A stretch of 16,774 bases of DNA, taken from NCBI GenBank assembly GCA_030263275.1, contig SZOR01000090.1, positions 1 through 16,774 on the forward strand, given 5' to 3'. This document shows positions 15,309-16,774 of this stretch, piece by piece. Below the pieces are notes generated by a model. It did not search any database, was not told the origin of the DNA, and was given only the letters and a program-made list of their open reading frames with translations. Every line of letters begins with the position of its first letter. Within the stretch, counting starts at the first letter, position 1. This DNA is from DSNY01 sp016861185 (lineage in GTDB: Bacteria; Pseudomonadota; Gammaproteobacteria; Burkholderiales; Burkholderiaceae_F). The position numbers and the translations under genes are program-made.

Positions 15309-15314
15309 TAGATT
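15309..15314 (+). promoter_or_regulatory. candidate -10 box for the second Pro/Ala lipoprotein gene
   Basis: TAGATT lies 91 bases before the ATG at 15406, after the terminator of the first copy, so a separate promoter is required here. No convincing -35 box at the usual spacing. The leader would be about 85 bases. Confidence 0.3.
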
Positions 15315-15405
15315 GACCGCGGGTCGATGGCGGCCGACGCCGTCGTCGGTCGGAACGCGACACGCGGCAAACCGCATCGCCCCATTGGTGGAAAGGCAGG
15401 TGCCC

Positions 15406-15612
15406 ATGAAGAAGTCGCTCTTGCTCGCATCGATCTTCGTTGCTGCGCTTTCGGCCTGCGGTAGACAGGAAACCGCAGCGCCGCCGGCGCCTGCACCCGC
15501 GCCCGCGCCCGCGCCGGCCGAGGCTGCCAGACCCGCAGAGACGGCCCCCGCACCGGCGCCGATGCCGACCGAAGCGAAGGACGAGAAGAAACCGAAGAAA
15601 GGCGGCTGCTGA
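15406..15612 (+). CDS. small proline/alanine-rich lipoprotein (copy 2)
   Basis: The 68-aa product begins MKKSLLLASIFVAALSAC, with lipobox LSAC and lipidated C18, closely matching copy 1 in both protein and DNA over the signal peptide (shared atgaagaagtcgct start). A shorter Pro/Ala tract follows (about 27-40), then an Ala/Pro/Glu region and a tail EAKDEKKPKKGGC. Unlike copy 1, it ends in a Lys-rich segment followed by a terminal GGC, so the mature protein would carry a second, free cysteine at its end. AAGGCAGG is a fair ribosome binding site; the upstream in-frame start at 15313 would bury the signal peptide and is rejected. It converges with the MBL-fold gene 18 bases away. Function unknown. 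Confidence 0.82.
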   Translation: MKKSLLLASIFVAALSACGRQETAAPPAPAPAPAPAPAEAARPAETAPAPAPMPTEAKDEKKPKKGGC

Positions 15613-15620
15613 GCGCCGCC
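15601..15620. other. inverted repeat around the copy 2 stop codon
   Basis: GGCGGC (15601-15606) pairs with GCCGCC (15615-15620), enclosing the TGA stop at 15610-15612, in the short gap to the convergent MBL-fold gene. No T run follows on either strand. In DNA this G+C-rich it may be chance. Confidence 0.25.
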
Positions 15621-15630
15621 CGCGCGCGGC

Positions 15631-16407
15631 TCACACGGTCAGCCAGTCGAGCCCGTCGGCCTGGCGCGCGACAAGAACTTCGGCGGGCGCGCAGCTCAGC
15701 ACCGCGGCGAGCGCCGCCTGCGCCAGCGCGGGCGCGTTGTTCTTGCGGCTCAGATGCGCGGCGACGACGCAGCGCAGGCGACTGTGGTCGATGCGCGCGA
15801 GCAGATCCGCGGCCTGCGCGTTGGACAAATGGCCGCGATCGCCGGCGATGCGCGCCTTGAGAAACGGCGGATAGTCGCCCGCGCGCAGCAGCGCGCCGTC
15901 GTGATTGCACTCGAGCATCAGCGCATCGAGCCGGTCGAGCGCTTCCGCGACCGCTGCGGTCGGCGTGCCGATGTCCGTAAGCAGGCCGAACCTGCGCGCT
16001 CCGTCGTCGAAGACGAACTGCACCGGCTCGCCGGCGTCGTGCGGCACTGCGAACGGTTCGATGCGCAAGGCGCCGACTTCGACCGCGACGCCGGCGCAAA
16101 GCACGCGCAGGTCGACCCCGGTCGCGTCGAGCCGCGCCGCCGCGGCGGTGCCGCGCGTGGCGAACAGCGGCAGACGCCGGCGTTCGAGCAGCGCCGCCAC
16201 GCCGTCGGCATGATCGGAATGCTCGTGCGTGACGAGAATCGCGTCGAGGTCGTCGAGCGCAAGGCCCGCGCGCGCCAGCCGCGCCGCGAGCTGTTTCGGC
16301 TTGAAGCCGTTGTCGACGAGCACGCGCGTGGCGAACAGGCCGTCACGCGACTCGACGACCAGCGCGTTGCCCTCGCTGCCGGAGCCGAGGCAGCAGAAGC
16401 GCAGCAC
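15631..16407 (-). CDS. MBL-fold metallohydrolase, YycJ/VicX-like
   Basis: The 258-aa protein is a metallo-beta-lactamase-fold hydrolase. The start region LRFCCLGSGSEGNALVVES is characteristic of the YycJ/VicX-like branch. The dinuclear metal motif is THEHSDH (H61, H63, D65, H66), with further ligands probably H123 (VPHDAGEP) and D145 (LTDIGTP), and the later blocks ECNHD, HLSN and AAHLSRKNN. The GTG at 16407 overlaps the bamC stop by one base (TAGTG), so the two are translationally coupled; I recall this pairing in Burkholderiales. The longer upstream open frame lies antisense to nothing but inside bamC and is not used. Fold and metal site secure; the substrate (possibly nucleic acid, as for some relatives) is unknown. 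Confidence 0.9.
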   Translation of the reverse strand: MLRFCCLGSGSEGNALVVESRDGLFATRVLVDNGFKPKQLAARLARAGLALDDLDAILVTHEHSDHADGVAALLERRRLPLFATRGTAAAARLDATGVDLRVLCAGVAVEVGALRIEPFAVPHDAGEPVQFVFDDGARRFGLLTDIGTPTAAVAEALDRLDALMLECNHDGALLRAGDYPPFLKARIAGDRGHLSNAQAADLLARIDHSRLRCVVAAHLSRKNNAPALAQAALAAVLSCAPAEVLVARQADGLDWLTV

Positions 16408-16774
16408 TAGCGGAGCTGCTCGTTGATCTGGACCAGGATCTTGTCGCCCGTCGCGCCCGTGGCCGGCTTGCCTTCCTTGTCGAGCACGGTGACCTGCGTG
16501 GCGTTGCCGGCGGCGGCGACCTGGACGCGGAACTGCTGCGCTTCGATCTTCGGCTCGCGCCCCAGCAGCTTCGAGAAGAAGCCCTGCTTGTCGCGCTGCT
16601 TGGCCTCGTACTCGGGGTCGAGGTAGCGCACGAAGTACATGCCCTTGGCGCGGTCGCGGTCCTCGACCGTGAAGCCGCCGCGGTCCAGCGCCAGTCCGAC
16701 GCGGCGCCACGCGCGGTCGAACGGTTCGTCGATGTCGACGCGCTCGTTGCGTCCGTCGGCGCCTTTGACCAGCC
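16407..16774 (-). CDS. bamC: outer-membrane assembly lipoprotein BamC, partial (N-terminus outside window)
   Basis: BamC is a lipoprotein of the BAM complex that inserts beta-barrel proteins in the outer membrane. Only the last ~121 codons are in the window, entering in frame from the right edge. The segments FDRAWRRVGLALDRGGFTVE, then GMYFVRYLDPEYEAK and the strand-rich VQVAAAGNATQVTVLDKEGK fit the C-terminal helix-grip domain of BamC as found in betaproteobacteria. A separate small gene starting at the internal Met (16640) is not supported, because the homology continues upstream of it. The signal peptide and lipobox would lie outside the window. It is coupled to the MBL-fold gene by a one-base overlap. 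Identification rests on pattern memory and the gene pairing. Confidence 0.85.
   Translation of the reverse strand, partial: LVKGADGRNERVDIDEPFDRAWRRVGLALDRGGFTVEDRDRAKGMYFVRYLDPEYEAKQRDKQGFFSKLLGREPKIEAQQFRVQVAAAGNATQVTVLDKEGKPATGATGDKILVQINEQLR

Overview
The window reads as chromosomal housekeeping DNA from a high-G+C betaproteobacterium, most likely of the Burkholderiales or a close relative. The basis is the strong G/C preference at third codon positions, the family-typical sequences (AccA, CysS, CysE and BamC all look betaproteobacterial), and two gene orders familiar from that group: tilS-accA-alkA-cysS divergent from TPR-ppiA-ppiB-lpxH, then cysE-trmJ divergent from suhB; and bamC followed by an MBL-fold hydrolase. 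No phage, insertion sequence, CRISPR array, integrase, rRNA or tRNA was found. Intergenic gaps are all shorter than about 220 bases.

Layout. Positions 1-3929 (minus strand) hold cysS, alkA, accA and the first 265 codons of tilS (cut by the left edge), tightly packed apart from a ~100-base cysS-alkA gap that carries an imperfect palindromic repeat. Positions 4124-6590 (plus) form a compact operon: an exported TPR protein, a periplasmic cyclophilin, a cytosolic cyclophilin and lpxH. A small exported monohaem cytochrome c (6810-7235) lies between lpxH and cysE. cysE (7279-8037) and trmJ (8219-9028) are on the minus strand. suhB and mutS follow on the plus strand (9116-12556), and mutS converges on an SlyD-like FKBP gene (12564-13085, minus). 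The FKBP gene is divergent from a RoxA/YcfD-like JmjC/cupin oxygenase gene (13145-14305), which overlaps an uncharacterised 170-aa gene by 4 bases. Two tandem paralogous proline/alanine-rich small lipoprotein genes follow (14972-15199 and 15406-15612), with a strong intrinsic terminator after the first. They converge on an MBL-fold hydrolase gene and the 3' part of bamC (cut by the right edge).

Functionally the genes cover tRNA maturation (TilS, TrmJ, CysS), fatty acid initiation (AccA), lipid A synthesis (LpxH), cysteine synthesis and use (CysE, CysS), DNA repair (AlkA, MutS), protein folding (two cyclophilins, one FKBP), ribosomal protein hydroxylation (RoxA-like) and outer-membrane assembly (BamC). 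I see no convincing novel multi-gene system. The least explained items are the duplicated Pro/Ala lipoproteins, the small protein coupled to the oxygenase, the lone cytochrome c, and several symmetric regulatory or termination elements in short intergenic gaps. All promoter and hairpin calls come from reading by eye, without folding or database searches.
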